Origin: Calothrix sp. NIES-3974
Lineage (GTDB): Bacteria; Cyanobacteriota; Cyanobacteriia; Cyanobacteriales; Nostocaceae
Length of the DNA stretch: 64,000 nt
Assembly: GCF_002368395.1 (NCBI RefSeq)
Contig: NZ_AP018254.1
Span: forward strand, 2,046,001 to 2,110,000
Reading direction: 5' to 3'
The translations under genes were made by a program, and so were the position numbers. Within the stretch, counting starts at the first letter, position 1, and each line of letters starts with the position of its first letter. Below the pieces are notes generated by a model. The model did no database searches and was not told the origin of the DNA. It was given only the letters and a program-made list of their open reading frames with translations. Shown here in pieces: positions 8,297-18,090 of this stretch.

Positions 8297-9106
8297 TTAA
8301 CCGAACTGACCAGTTACATATTGCCTGGTAAATTCTTGTTGAGGATTGTTGAAAATTTGCTCGGTTGGTGCATATTCCACCAAATAACCCATTTTGTTAC
8401 CCTTTTCCGTTGCTTCTGCATTGAAAAAGGCGGTCATGTCTGCAACACGGGTGGCTTGTTGCATGTTATGAGTCACAATAATAATGGTATATCGCTGTTT
8501 CAATTCCTGAATCAGTTCTTCCACCCGTCTAGTGGAAATTGGGTCAAGAGCGGAACAGGGTTCATCCATTAGTAATACCTCTGGTTGGATAGCGATCGCG
8601 CGAGCAATACACAAACGCTGCTGTTGACCACCAGATAAGGCTAAACCGCTTTCCCGTTTGTATTTATCTTTGACTTCATCCCACAAAGCTGCTTGACGCA
8701 AACTTTGTTCCACCAACTCATCCATATTCCCCTGGTAGCCATTAATCCTAGCACCAAAGGCTATATTTTCGTAGATTGTTTTTGGAAAGGGGTTAGGTCT
8801 TTGGAACACCATCCCAATCCGACGACGTAATTCCACTGGGTCGATTCTTTTATCGTGGATATTTTGATTGTCGAAGAGAATGCGACCTTGAATGTGACAT
8901 CCGGGAATTAGGTCATTGAGACGGTTAAAACACCTGAGTACGGTACTTTTGCCACAACCAGAAGGACCAATAAAAGCTGTCACCTGGTTTCGAGCAATAT
9001 CTAGGTAGACATCGCGAACAGCTTTGAAGCTACCATAGAAAACCGATAGGTTTTCAGCTTGCAAAACTGGTGCGGTTGCAACTGAAGTGTGAGAAACGTG
9101 TGTCAT
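8297..9106 (-). CDS. pstB: PstB, phosphate ABC transporter ATPase
   Basis: The 269-residue cytoplasmic ATPase has Walker [11 protein letters not shown]-loop [19 protein letters not shown] (the PNPFP block is specific to PstB), signature [17 protein letters not shown], Walker [14 protein letters not shown] and switch histidine [10 protein letters not shown]. It energises high-affinity phosphate import with PstA and PstC. It is the last gene of the minus-strand pst operon, 29 bp after pstA. No phoU follows. An insertion-like stretch ([20 protein letters not shown]) before the C-terminus is usual in cyanobacterial PstB. Confidence 0.98.
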   Translation of the reverse strand: MTHVSHTSVATAPVLQAENLSVFYGSFKAVRDVYLDIARNQVTAFIGPSGCGKSTVLRCFNRLNDLIPGCHIQGRILFDNQNIHDKRIDPVELRRRIGMVFQRPNPFPKTIYENIAFGARINGYQGNMDELVEQSLRQAALWDEVKDKYKRESGLALSGGQQQRLCIARAIAIQPEVLLMDEPCSALDPISTRRVEELIQELKQRYTIIIVTHNMQQATRVADMTAFFNAEATEKGNKMGYLVEYAPTEQIFNNPQQEFTRQYVTGQFG

Positions 9107-9135
9107 AAAATCTGGATACTAGAGAAAAATCTAAA

Positions 9136-10047
9136 TTAATTGCGATCGCTTTGGAATTTGTTCCGTAAAATGATGGCTGTGGTATTCATTAACAACAACA
9201 CCACCATCAGGACGATAATTCCTGCTGCTGCATTAGTATGGAATTCTGGTTGGGGACGGGATACCCAATCGAAAATCTGAATCGGGAGAGCAGTAAAAGC
9301 ACTACGCAATCCGTTGGGTAAAAAGGCAATAAAGTTTACAGCTCCAATAATAATCAGTGGTGCGGTTTCACCGATAGCTCTCGATAAAGCCAAAATAGTT
9401 CCCGTCAAAATACCAGGTAAGGCAATGGGGAAAATTTGCTCCCGAATTACTTGCCATCTGGTTGCACCCAGCGCAAAACCTGCTTGTCGTAAACTATCTG
9501 GTACTGCTCTGAGGGATTCGCGGGTGGTGATAATAATAATTGGCAAAATCAACAACGCCAAAGTTAAACCACCTGCAAGCACACTGCGACCACCTGTCAC
9601 GGGTTCCAGGACACGGACAAAAATCCCCAATCCCAATAACCCATAAATAATCGATGGAACTGCTGCCAAGTTGGAAATATTAATCTCAATCAGGTTTGTA
9701 AACCAATTGCTGGTGGCATACTCTTCCAAGTATATGCCAGCTCCTACTCCCAAGGGGAAAGCCACTAAAGCCGTAATCATTAGCAACCAAATTGTCCCCA
9801 CCAAGGGAGCTAAAACCCCCGAATCTGCTGCTCGACGGGAAGAAAAACTAGTTAAAAACTGCCAGTTTAACCTTCCTAAACCATCGGTAAGAATATCAAA
9901 CAACAAAAAGACCAGAACTACTAAACCAAAGATTGTTGCTACCCAAGATGCGATCGCAAACACTTTATCTAAACCATAGCGCTTGTCTAAAGCGAGGTCA
10001 AAATTGGGACTATGACCGTGACTACTTTGTTTGATGCTATCTTGCAT
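9136..10047 (-). CDS. pstA: PstA, phosphate ABC transporter permease
   Basis: The 303-residue integral membrane protein has about six helices. A cytoplasmic N-terminus precedes the first (IASWVATIFGLVVLVFLLFDIL). The coupling motif ALGATRWQVIREQIFPIALPGI (EAA loop) contacts PstB, and the periplasmic segment before AAAGIIVLMVVLLLMNTTAIIL completes the family layout. It forms the phosphate channel with PstC. Its start codon overlaps the last base of pstC (10047), which indicates tight translational coupling. Confidence 0.97.
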   Translation of the reverse strand: MQDSIKQSSHGHSPNFDLALDKRYGLDKVFAIASWVATIFGLVVLVFLLFDILTDGLGRLNWQFLTSFSSRRAADSGVLAPLVGTIWLLMITALVAFPLGVGAGIYLEEYATSNWFTNLIEINISNLAAVPSIIYGLLGLGIFVRVLEPVTGGRSVLAGGLTLALLILPIIIITTRESLRAVPDSLRQAGFALGATRWQVIREQIFPIALPGILTGTILALSRAIGETAPLIIIGAVNFIAFLPNGLRSAFTALPIQIFDWVSRPQPEFHTNAAAGIIVLMVVLLLMNTTAIILRNKFQSDRN

Positions 10048-10988
10048 TAATCGTATTTCTCCCTAAAACTACGCACAAACCAGTAGCTAACCAGGTTTAA
10101 AGCTAAGGTAATTAAAAACAACGTCATCCCCACCGCAAAAATGGTTTTGTAAGCCAAAGACCCAGCAGGTGTATCCCCCTTACTGACCTGGACAATAAAG
10201 GCAGTCATAGTCTGAATTGATACACGCGGGTCAAATGCTAAACGTGGGTTTTGACCAGCCGCAATCGTCACAATCATGGTTTCACCAATAGCTCGGGAAA
10301 TTGCCAAAATAAAAGAAGCAACAATCCCTGACAAGGCTGCTGGTAATACCACCGAAACGATTGTTTCCCGTTTAGTTGCACCAACTGCATAGGAACCTTG
10401 GCGTAAGCTGTTGGGAACTGCATAAATCGCATCTTCACTTAAGGATGCTACTAGGGGAATAATGGAAACACCTAATACCAATCCCGCACTCAAAGCATTA
10501 AAACCTTGCAATCCCGGTACAAAGCTCCGTAGGAAGGGAGTCACTGCTAATAGTGCAAAATACCCAAATACTACGGTAGGAACCCCTGCAAGCACCTCCA
10601 AAGCTGGTTTTAGCCATTTACGCACATTCCGTGGTGCATATTCACTCAAACAAATCGCAGCAAATAATCCAAAGGGTAATGCCACAATTAGGGCGATGAT
10701 GGAAGTTAATACCGTCGCACTAATCAAAACAATAATCCCAAATTGCTGATTAGCAAATAACGGTGTCCACTCGGTTTCCGTTAAAAACCGCCAAATTGGT
10801 ACTTCTTGAAAAAAAGCAACAGTCTCAAAAATTAAGGTGAGAACAATTCCAATTGTGGTTAAAACCGAAATAAACGCAAATAAACCAAATAAACCCTTTA
10901 CAAATGCCTCAACCCGCTTATTTAAAGTCCGGTTTGGCCGCCACAAATTAGAATTACTTGTCATATTTGAAGATGAATCGCTTACCAT
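10047..10988 (-). CDS. pstC: PstC, phosphate ABC transporter permease
   Basis: The 313-residue membrane protein has six predicted helices. It contains EVLAGVPTVVFGYFALLAV and the coupling loop AVGATKRETIVSVVLPAALSG, followed by RAIGETMIVTIAAG, all typical of PstC. With PstA it forms the transmembrane channel for phosphate delivered by PstS. It is separated from pstS by ~390 bp that includes a perfect stem-loop, so its expression may be lower than that of pstS. Confidence 0.97.
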   Translation of the reverse strand: MVSDSSSNMTSNSNLWRPNRTLNKRVEAFVKGLFGLFAFISVLTTIGIVLTLIFETVAFFQEVPIWRFLTETEWTPLFANQQFGIIVLISATVLTSIIALIVALPFGLFAAICLSEYAPRNVRKWLKPALEVLAGVPTVVFGYFALLAVTPFLRSFVPGLQGFNALSAGLVLGVSIIPLVASLSEDAIYAVPNSLRQGSYAVGATKRETIVSVVLPAALSGIVASFILAISRAIGETMIVTIAAGQNPRLAFDPRVSIQTMTAFIVQVSKGDTPAGSLAYKTIFAVGMTLFLITLALNLVSYWFVRSFREKYD

Positions 10989-11308
10989 TGATTATCGCAC
11001 CTCATCTCATTGTTCCCCAAACTTTTTCTTGATTAATTAATGTAAATTTGAACACCACCTGAAAAGTCGGGTTATGGTTGAATTTTATGAAAATAATCTG
11101 CTCTTACAGATATCTATCCACTGTCAGTAGGCGGAGATTCCTTCTCCATCAGGTCTTGTCACAAACTAACCACGAACTAACTGTACAGAGTGCCTCAACA
11201 AAAGTACACTTCCCACACCGAAAGTTCTAGAAATTACGAAATCTTTACATCACCAGCAGTAATTGGAATACATCTGGTGTCACCTGATTATTTTGATATT
11301 TGATAAAG

Positions 11309-11332
11309 GTGGGTAATATTTAACTTACCCAC
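11309..11332 (-). terminator. Perfect 8-bp stem-loop between pstS and pstC
   Basis: GTGGGTAA and TTACCCAC are separated by 8 nt, 50 bp after the pstS stop. On the minus strand CTTTATC follows, not a full U tract. It may be a partial terminator or an mRNA-stabilising 3' hairpin giving more PstS than membrane subunits, as expected for a binding protein needed in excess. Confidence 0.45.
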
Positions 11333-11381
11333 TCCATCTTTACACCACTAACAAACTAGATCAAATAATTTTCCAGAACTA

Positions 11382-12461
11382 CTACTTACTCTCTTTCTTG
11401 AGTAAGTCACTGATGGTCACTCCCACTTTGGAACCACCTTCAAACAAAGAACCAACTGTACCCTTTTCAAACCGCGCTTGTACCTGAGCAATTAAATCAT
11501 CAGGTAGAGGAACATAACCCACTTCGGAAACAAGCTTTTGATTAGCTTTAGCTAAGTGGAAGTCCACAAACGCTTTCACTTCCGGTCTGCTTGCGGAAGA
11601 TTTTTTCACATAGATAAATTCGGGACGGGACAAAGGTTGATAAGTACCATTACTGATAGTTTCTGGACTTGGTTCTATGCAACCCTTTCCAGCATCAATA
11701 CTAACCAGAGATAATTTATCCTTATTTTGGACGTAGTAAGCGTAACCAAAGAAAGCTAAACCACCTTTATCTCCAGCCACACCCTGAACCAAGGTGTTAT
11801 CATCTTCACTCGCGGTAAAGTCCCCACGGCTTTCTCCCTCTTTACCAGTAATTCCTTTGGTAAAGAAGTCATAGGTTCCCGAATCCGTACCTGGTCCGTA
11901 CAAAGTCAGTTTTTCGGCAGGGAATTTGGGATTTACCTGATTCCAGGTATTGATCTTACCTTGAGCATCCTTACCCCACATGGTTTTTAGCTCATCTACC
12001 TTTAAGCATTTAGCCCAGGTATTTTGGGGGTTTACAACTACAGAAATACCATCAAATGCGACTGGTAACTCGATGTATTCCACTCCCCCCTTCTTACAAG
12101 CTTCAATTTCTTCAGCCTTAATTGGACGGGAAGCATTGGAAATATCGGTTTCATTGTTACAGAATTTCTTGAAACCACCACCAGTACCAGATTTGGCAAC
12201 AGTTACTTTCACACCTGGATTGGCTTTTTGAAATTCTTCCGCCATCGCTTCGGAAATGGGGAACACGGTACTAGAACCATCTACTACCACTGTTCCGGAA
12301 AGATTGGAACCACCTGCTGCCACGTTATCTGCTTTTGGAGTACCATTACCATCGGTAGCAGCTTGCTCTCCACCACAGGCAGTAAGACTTACCGTCAGCG
12401 CTAATACTGATAAAACAGCTACGGATTTAGCTGTCTTTGTTACTTGCTTTTGGATATTCAT
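11382..12461 (-). CDS. pstS: PstS, periplasmic phosphate-binding lipoprotein
   Basis: The 359-residue protein has a lipoprotein signal with lipobox ALTVSLTAC, followed by a Gly/Asn-rich linker. The mature part starts with [20 protein letters not shown] and has [16 protein letters not shown] and [20 protein letters not shown], which are the phosphate-contacting loops (TGGG and GTDSGT). It captures phosphate outside the inner membrane and delivers it to PstC/PstA. It is first in the pst operon and is preceded by a Pho box, so induction by phosphate starvation through the PhoB-type regulator is expected. Confidence 0.97.
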   Translation of the reverse strand: MNIQKQVTKTAKSVAVLSVLALTVSLTACGGEQAATDGNGTPKADNVAAGGSNLSGTVVVDGSSTVFPISEAMAEEFQKANPGVKVTVAKSGTGGGFKKFCNNETDISNASRPIKAEEIEACKKGGVEYIELPVAFDGISVVVNPQNTWAKCLKVDELKTMWGKDAQGKINTWNQVNPKFPAEKLTLYGPGTDSGTYDFFTKGITGKEGESRGDFTASEDDNTLVQGVAGDKGGLAFFGYAYYVQNKDKLSLVSIDAGKGCIEPSPETISNGTYQPLSRPEFIYVKKSSASRPEVKAFVDFHLAKANQKLVSEVGYVPLPDDLIAQVQARFEKGTVGSLFEGGSKVGVTISDLLKKESK

Positions 12462-12516
12462 TGTTTACAATCTTCTTGTTGAAGCTTGGAAGTTTGCGCA
12501 CCCCCAACATATACCT

Positions 12517-12542
12517 TTTAGGTAAACAAAAGGTTAACTAAA
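12517..12542 (-). promoter_or_regulatory. Pho box upstream of pstS
   Basis: On the minus strand TAGTTAACCTT is followed immediately by TTGTTTACCTA, two 11-bp direct repeats with 8 of 11 positions matching. They resemble the cyanobacterial PhoB-type site (repeats of CTTAACCT-like octamers at 11-bp spacing). The site is ~56-81 bp before the pstS start. No mapping data; assigned from repeat spacing and gene context. Confidence 0.65.
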
Positions 12543-12973
12543 GATTTTAAAAAAGTTATCATTGGACGATTGATACATAAATGACTACGATTTGCTGTCT
12601 GTAGGTACACAAGAAGCATTGAAATTAGTTTGTGGGGAACTTGGTTGTAAGTAGAGTCAGTCCGGTTTCCATTGTGGTTAGGGTGTAGAAACCGCAAAAA
12701 AAGAGTTCGGTTATGAGGATAACGGAAGCAATTAGCTTTTGTTAGATTTATAGGTAATGAAGCCTGACCAAATATTTTCGGTTTAGTACATACCCTGAAT
12801 TGAGATACGGGATCAAGCCGCAAAGCGTAAATAGTCCACGACAAGACTACACCGAAGTAATTAATACCCCATAGACAAATCTAGGGGCTTGAAATCATAA
12901 AACCACACATTTCTAGTTTCTCCATGATTAACATCAGGGGGTTTGAAACCCCAACGAATTAATTATTAACTCT
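12543..12973. other. Spacer upstream of pstS
   Basis: No supported gene. Together with the Pho box it probably forms the pstS regulatory region. Confidence 0.35.
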
Positions 12974-13016
12974 TAATTACGAATTACGAACTACGAATTA
13001 CGAATTACGAATTACA
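12974..13016. repeat. AATTACG heptamer tandem repeat
   Basis: Six near-perfect AATTACG/AACTACG units lie just before the DUF760 gene. This is a short tandemly repeated sequence typical of heterocystous cyanobacteria. Confidence 0.85.
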
Positions 13017-13028
13017 AAATTTAGCACT

Positions 13029-13358
13029 ATGAGCAACCTTTCACGGCAAAATCCAGAATTTTTTGAATCCGAAGCCACCCATAGCGGTAACAAATTGTGG
13101 AACTACGTTCAGTCAATGAGTCCAGAAACTGTCACCCAACTATCCCAACCGGCTTCACCAGAAGTTTTACAAGCATTTGAGCGCACTATTGTCAATTTAT
13201 TAGGTAATTTACCATCGGAAGACTTTAATATCACGATTGCCACTAGTCGGGAAAATTTAGGAAGAATGTTAGCCTCGGCAATGTTGAATGGATATTTTCT
13301 CCGTAATGTTGAGCAACGGATGGAATTTGAAAAATCCTTAAATGCAGTGAATGAGTAG
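13029..13358 (+). CDS. DUF760 family protein
   Basis: The 109-residue soluble protein is rich in Asn, Glu and Ser. The block LWNYVQSMSPETVTQLSQPA, followed by SPEVLQAFERTIVNLLGNLP and a C-terminal MLASAMLNGYFLRNVEQRMEF, matches the DUF760 family shared by cyanobacteria and plastids. No catalytic motif is visible. Plant relatives have been linked to chloroplast protein turnover, but the bacterial function is unknown to me. It stands alone on the plus strand, divergent from pstS. Confidence 0.88.
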   Translation: MSNLSRQNPEFFESEATHSGNKLWNYVQSMSPETVTQLSQPASPEVLQAFERTIVNLLGNLPSEDFNITIATSRENLGRMLASAMLNGYFLRNVEQRMEFEKSLNAVNE

Positions 13359-13478
13359 TTAGCTGATTTGTTGATTTGTAAAATATTTGGGGGATAATCC
13401 CCCAAACCCGCTATGGAAGGAAGAATTGATCTGTTTTCCCAAAACAGTTATTGATTTAACGTGAGTTCGATGAGTTAT

Positions 13479-13540
13479 AAAGCTTGAAACTCTTGTCCAG
13501 CATTATTCGTGTGAAATAAAAGTTTTTAAAAACCTCCTAG
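13479..13540 (+). repeat. Left ~61-bp direct repeat flanking small palindromic element
   Basis: Nearly identical to 13710-13770 (about four mismatches: t/c, c/g, t/g, a/g). It ends in CTCCTAG exactly where the element starts (TACAGGTTGGC). Probably a target duplication. Confidence 0.8.
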
Positions 13541-13709
13541 TACAGGTTGGCGGAAATAAACCGAGTATTAATTTAGTCACAACTTAATATATATCTAGTG
13601 ACTATGACTATGCTCTGCGTGGTCACTCAGTCAGCGAGGGCTACTGACTTCATTCACGAGGTCGGAACCTCGTAGGTTCCGCACCCACGCGGAGCATGGG
13701 TGCGAGGGA
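13541..13709 (+). mobile_element. Small palindromic element, copy A (TACAGGTTGGC...GCATGGGNGCG)
   Basis: This ~169-bp non-coding element begins TACAGGTTGGC then GAAATAAACCGAGTATTAA, has CTAGTGAC and CTCTGCGTGGTC in the middle, a foldable centre (GAGGTCGGAACCTCG), and ends CCACGCGGAGCATGGGTGCG. The same two termini border the copy at 39861-40003, in opposite orientation. In both places the element is bounded by direct repeats of about 61-68 bp. It contains no open frame, so any mobility must be supplied in trans. Confidence 0.75.
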
Positions 13710-13770
13710 AAAGCCTGAAACTCTTGTCCAGGATTATTCGTGGGAAATAGAAGTTTTTAAAAACCTCCTA
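13710..13770 (+). repeat. Right ~61-bp direct repeat flanking small palindromic element
   Basis: Second copy of 13479-13540. It ends in CCTCCTA followed by agtata. Its sequence has no relation to the direct repeats around the other element copy, so it is host-derived rather than part of the element. Confidence 0.8.
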
Positions 13771-13994
13771 AGTATATTGAGAATAAAATCAGTAAACCTG
13801 GAATCAGCCAGTTATTGACTTTGTTCTCAACTAATCAATGAGGTTACTTTAAACCTTAACTAACAAAATTATTGATTCGCAAGGATTGTAGTGTTTAAAA
13901 TCCGTCTAATTCACGTTGATTTAGGGTTTAGTTGTACTTTTTCAGAACTGAACTGAGCGCTTTTGTTGGGTGATGTTCCGAGCAGTCTGGTTCT

Positions 13995-14127
13995 GCATTT
14001 CTCACAAGTGGACGGCAAGCCTTACGTAACGGCTTCATTTTCTTTATACTCCCCACTCCCTATAGATGACCCGAAGTGTCATCTATAGGGACTACCCCTA
14101 AGAGTTTGAGGGATTTGTGAGAAATCC
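13995..14127. repeat. Inverted-repeat element (ATTTCTCACAAG ends), copy 1
   Basis: Starts GCATTTCTCACAAGTG and ends TTTGTGAGAAATCC, so its termini are inverted repeats of one another. Related copies are at 16672-16770 and 32136-32243, with half copies near 20191 and 27986. About 100-130 bp, non-coding, MITE-like. It lies just downstream of aspS. Confidence 0.75.
14058..14090 (-). terminator. Strong 13-bp stem-loop after aspS
   Basis: CCCTATAGATGAC pairs perfectly with GTCATCTATAGGG over a 7-nt loop, 53 bp past the aspS stop codon. It is a member of the palindrome family, but its arm sequence differs while pairing is kept. No long T tract follows; a terminator or RNA-stabilising role is inferred from position. 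Confidence 0.5.
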
Positions 14128-14143
14128 GGGTGGTGTATGATGG

Positions 14144-15937
14144 CTATTCCCGTTCTTTGGGGTGGTAGGTGGAAGCCACGTGTAGCTCCTTGAGCTGCTT
14201 GATATCAACGCTAGATGGTGCGTCGGTGAGTAAACAACGAGCTTGTTGGGTTTTGGGGAAGGCGATCACATCGCGAATCGATTCTTCCTGTGCTAATAAC
14301 ATGACTAATCGATCGATCCCGTAGGCGATTCCCCCGTGGGGGGGTGTACCATATTCAAAGGCTTCCAACAAAAAGCCAAATTTATTATGGGCTTCTGTTT
14401 CCGAGAGACCGATGGCTGCAAATACCTGCTCTTGGATTTCCCGTTGATAAATCCGCCGACTACCACCACCAACTTCAAAGCCGTTAAATACTAGGTCGTA
14501 GGCTTGAGCGCGGGCGGTTTTCAGGTCGTCTAAATCGTCGGGATGGGGAGCAGTAAAGGGGTGGTGCAGGGCTTCCAGACGCTTTTCGTCAGCGTTCCAC
14601 TCAAACATGGGAAAGTCAGTAATCCATAACAAATGGATTTTATCGGCTGGAATCAGGTTAAATTCGCGAGCGATGACTTGACGCAATCGATCTAAAGTTT
14701 TGTTAACGGTAGTGCTATCGGCGGCGGCAAATAGTAACAGATGACCAGGTTTTGCTCCTGTACGGGTGAGAATTTCTTGTTTTTGTTCTGGGGTGAGGTT
14801 GTCTTTGATTGCGCCGATAGTATCGATTTCACCGCCTTCGCGGACACGAATGTAGGCTAATCCCTTGGCTCCGGCTTCGCTGGCTTCTTTAAATAAATCA
14901 CCACCGGGTTTGATGCGGACGTTGGAAATGCGGTCGTTTGCTTCGGGTATGGGTAAAATTTTGACAATGCCCCCGTGTTTGACGGCTTCATGAAAGACTT
15001 TAAATCCGCAATCTTTGACAACATCGGAAACATCCACCAGTTCTAGACCGTAGCGAGTGTCAGGTTTATCGCTGCCGTAGCGATCCATTGCCTCTGCATA
15101 GGTCAGACGGGGAAAGGGACGGGGTATATCGATACCTTTAACGGTTTTAAAGATGTGGCAAACTAGCTTTTCGTTAAGTTCTAAAATCTCTTCCACGGAC
15201 ATGAAACTCATTTCCATATCCAATTGGGTAAATTCCGGTTGACGGTCAGCTCGCAAATCCTCGTCTCGGAAACAACGGGCTATTTGGTAATAGCGATCGC
15301 ATCCTGATACCATTAACAGCTGTTTGAACAGTTGGGGAGATTGGGGTAGGGCAAACCATTCTCCGGGGTTAACTCGACTTGGTAAGATGTAATCCCGCGC
15401 TCCTTCGGGGGTGGAACGGGTTAAAATCGGGGTTTCCACTTCAATAAACCCCTGTTCATCTTCTAAAAATCGACGGATTGATTTGATGACCTGGTGACGC
15501 AGTTGGAGGTTTTTCGCCATCCGTTCCCGTCGCAAATCTAAATACCGATATTTCAACCGTAATTCTTCCCTCACCGGATCAACGTCCGCACTGGATACCT
15601 GGAAGGGTAATTGCTTACGAACAGCATTGAGCAACTTAATTGAGTCAGCGTAAATCTCCACTTCTCCGGTGGGTATACGCGGGTTGAGGGATTCGCTGGG
15701 ACGCAGGGTGACTCGACCGACGATTTCCACAACATATTCATTTCGCAACGAGTTGGCTATCTCATAGGAATCTGGGGTCCGCTGCGGATCGCTGACGATT
15801 TGGATAATGCCACTGCGATCGCGTAAATCCAAGAATATCACACCCCCATGATCGCGGCGACGGTCTACCCATCCGTTAATGGTTACTGTTTTTCCAATCT
15901 CTGAAGCACGCAAGTCGCCGCAATAGTGAGTTCGCAT
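14144..15937 (-). CDS. aspS: Aspartyl-tRNA synthetase
   Basis: The 597-residue class II synthetase has an N-terminal anticodon-binding OB fold (~1-105, with [19 protein letters not shown]), motif 1 in the [20 protein letters not shown] region, motif 2 [20 protein letters not shown] (~217-236), a bacterial-type GAD insertion domain (~285-415) and motif 3 [12 protein letters not shown] near 553. It charges tRNA-Asp. The full bacterial length with GAD insert indicates the D-type enzyme common in bacteria; whether it also charges tRNA-Asn cannot be read directly. It stands alone on the minus strand. Confidence 0.98.
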   Translation of the reverse strand: MRTHYCGDLRASEIGKTVTINGWVDRRRDHGGVIFLDLRDRSGIIQIVSDPQRTPDSYEIANSLRNEYVVEIVGRVTLRPSESLNPRIPTGEVEIYADSIKLLNAVRKQLPFQVSSADVDPVREELRLKYRYLDLRRERMAKNLQLRHQVIKSIRRFLEDEQGFIEVETPILTRSTPEGARDYILPSRVNPGEWFALPQSPQLFKQLLMVSGCDRYYQIARCFRDEDLRADRQPEFTQLDMEMSFMSVEEILELNEKLVCHIFKTVKGIDIPRPFPRLTYAEAMDRYGSDKPDTRYGLELVDVSDVVKDCGFKVFHEAVKHGGIVKILPIPEANDRISNVRIKPGGDLFKEASEAGAKGLAYIRVREGGEIDTIGAIKDNLTPEQKQEILTRTGAKPGHLLLFAAADSTTVNKTLDRLRQVIAREFNLIPADKIHLLWITDFPMFEWNADEKRLEALHHPFTAPHPDDLDDLKTARAQAYDLVFNGFEVGGGSRRIYQREIQEQVFAAIGLSETEAHNKFGFLLEAFEYGTPPHGGIAYGIDRLVMLLAQEESIRDVIAFPKTQQARCLLTDAPSSVDIKQLKELHVASTYHPKERE

Positions 15938-16671
15938 AGTTTTAATTCTTTATTTTTGTCGCTAGAAACTTCAAGGTTAAGGATAAAGCTTTTTCATTAT
16001 CTAGCATCACCACTTATTGTAGTGATTCCGGTTCCAGTTTTTTGCTTTTTTTCTGGACTAGACCACCTACCTTGAACTACCCCCAGGGCAGAAATATAAG
16101 TACTGAATTTTACAATATCTTGGGATAACTGATGAAAGTTATTTGTATTTTTTTTTGTAGTACTCTTAAACTATGAAAGCGATCGCTAAATTTGTCATCT
16201 CCTTGCCTCTGAATTTGGAGATAGGCATACATCTACTAACAACACGTATTTCTCCGACGGAAAATAAATAAAAATTACCAATATTTATGAGAATAGGTCG
16301 AAATTTTATACTTAATTCTGGTAGGTTGGGAACAGAGAAAATTTTTTTTCACTTTTGCTTCCCTATGTAGGTAATCGTATTTTTGTCATTTCAAGGGTAA
16401 AAAATAGGACAGATATTTTACTGCCACATAACAGTATAATGACTCGACATTCGTGATTTATTTGTTAGATAATCAGAGAAAATACACTCAATCTACCCAC
16501 AGCATTATTGGCATGACAATTATTTACAATCCCGATTAACATCGCGATGAGCTAGTAGGTCAAAGCAAAATTCAAAAGGTGTAAGGCACTCATAAAGAGG
16601 CTTTTTCGACATTTGAGCTATCTCAAAGGGTCGCTTCATTGATGATTTATGCCGTGTTGCACTCTTCCTGG
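15938..16671. other. Long spacer between divergent aspS and ferritin-like gene
   Basis: No supported gene or RNA over ~730 bp. AT-rich, with one HIP1-like site (GCGATCGC) near 16180. Presumably contains the promoters of both flanking genes. Confidence 0.35.
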
Positions 16672-16770
16672 ATTTCTCACGAGTAAGTTGTAAGCCTCGA
16701 GTAACGGATTGATTTTCCTTCTACGGACTATCCCTACTCCCTATGAGTTTTAGGGTTTTGTGAGAAATGC
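16672..16770. repeat. Inverted-repeat element (ATTTCTCACGAG ends), copy 2
   Basis: Begins ATTTCTCACGAG, contains GTAACGGATTGATTTTC and CTACTCCCTATGAG, and ends TTTTGTGAGAAATGC. Same family as 13995-14127. It lies ~95 bp before the ferritin-like gene. Confidence 0.75.
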
Positions 16771-16862
16771 GGGTCTTAATGGTTTGTAAATAAATTTTGT
16801 CATCGCCATACATGTCAATCTGAAGTTTGACGTGTTGCTGCTCGCTGTTGATATCAAAACAG

Positions 16863-17786
16863 ATGATTCCAAAACAGTCTTTAACCAGGTTAAGTCTACC
16901 TTATATTTCCCATGAGGATACAATCAGCCAAACATTATCATTATCATTAACAAATTATTTAGGTGCAAAAACTCGTCAGGATATTGATAATTGCGATGGG
17001 GTTTTTTGGGATGGGAATTATTTGGGACTAGAACGGGTAAAAATATTTCAGCATTCTTCAATTGCTGAGAAAGCAGAGATTTTGCGGTTATGTAACAGAG
17101 AAATCTTACGGGAAGTCTATTTGATAGAAATGGCTGGAGTTGGCTATATGGCCAAATTAGTATCCATGGCCGAAAGTGCGGAAGAAAGAATGTTATACGG
17201 CTTATTCAGTGGGGAAGAAGTAATCCATTTAGCCAAAATAGGCGCTTTTTTACCAGCAAACCCCAGACTAACCAGTAATAACTTGATTTGTCATTGGCTA
17301 GAATATATACCCCAAATAGAAGATAAGGCGGTCTTGTTGTTTGTGTTGCAGGTGGTATTAGAAGGTTGGAGTCTTAGCCACTATCGGAATTTAGCCTCTA
17401 ATTGCCATTACCCCCAATTATCCCGGATATTGTACGAGATTCTCGCTGATGAAAGTCGCCATCATCAGGTTGGGTTAAAGTTATTTCATCGGATGGAATT
17501 AAATTCTGGTAGCGAAGCCAAAATAATCGATATCCTCGAACTATTTTTACAAGCAATGCAAACCCGTCCTCAGATATTTGTGTCTGCGATTGAAAAAATT
17601 AAAGGACAGCTATCACCATCATCGAAGTTACGTGTGTACGAAGAACTCGAGCTCGAAAGCCATAACAGTACCCAACTGAAATTTCTGCGATCGCTAATGC
17701 GTAACCCTAACTCTGGCAGAATTATTCAGCAATTGGAAGCACGAGGTGCGTTTCAAGCTTTTTCTCCAGAACAATATTTAAAATGA
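16863..17786 (+). CDS. Ferritin-like diiron-carboxylate protein, unknown role
   Basis: From ATG 16863 the protein has 307 residues; a TTG 36 bp upstream is less likely. It is largely helical and carries the metal-binding signs of the ferritin/ribonucleotide-reductase-like superfamily: REVYLIEMAGVGYMAKLVS, then LFSGEEVIH (ExxH), a Glu in VVLEGWSLSHY, and LADESRHHQVG (ExxxH). These are consistent with four Glu and two His binding two metal ions. I cannot assign a subfamily such as oxidase, hydroxylase or storage. It stands alone, with repeat elements on both sides. Confidence 0.75.
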   Translation: MIPKQSLTRLSLPYISHEDTISQTLSLSLTNYLGAKTRQDIDNCDGVFWDGNYLGLERVKIFQHSSIAEKAEILRLCNREILREVYLIEMAGVGYMAKLVSMAESAEERMLYGLFSGEEVIHLAKIGAFLPANPRLTSNNLICHWLEYIPQIEDKAVLLFVLQVVLEGWSLSHYRNLASNCHYPQLSRILYEILADESRHHQVGLKLFHRMELNSGSEAKIIDILELFLQAMQTRPQIFVSAIEKIKGQLSPSSKLRVYEELELESHNSTQLKFLRSLMRNPNSGRIIQQLEARGAFQAFSPEQYLK

Positions 17787-17803
17787 ATAGGGAGTAGGGG
17801 GAG

Positions 17804-17823
17804 AGACGCGATATATCGCGTCT
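17804..17823. repeat. 20-bp palindrome (AGACGCGATATATCGCGTCT)
   Basis: Perfect palindrome 18 bp after the ferritin-like gene stop. The following GGTGGGTGGTGAAAATTC and TCGTTGAGATCAGGG recur in inverse orientation at 51858-51895, so palindrome and flank form a larger dispersed unit. Confidence 0.8.
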
Positions 17824-17880
17824 GTACTAGGTGGGTGGTGAAAATTCTCGTTGAGATCAGGGAGTAGGAATAGTCCGTAG

Positions 17881-17900
17881 AGACGAACCGGTGGTCGTCT
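17881..17900. repeat. Imperfect palindrome (AGACGAACCGGTGGTCGTCT)
   Basis: Second palindrome-family member in the same spacer, preceded by GTCCGTAG. Arms AGACGA and TCGTCT pair; the inner part is imperfect. Confidence 0.6.
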
Positions 17901-18090
17901 CCAGGGGAGTAGTAAAGTTAACTGACATCTTGCACCTTGGGTTAATAGCTAACCGCTCCTAGTATACAAATCTTCAAAATCACCCCATCAACCCGGTCAA
18001 ATTTGCCGTCCTTAATGAAAATCAAGATATTTTTGGCTGAACTTCAGTTAAAAATAAGGTCAGTAACAAGACCCAAATCGGATTTATACT

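Noticed and set aside
12518-12844. Minus-strand 108-codon open frame upstream of pstS
   Set aside because: It covers the Pho box and pstS promoter region and has no family signal.
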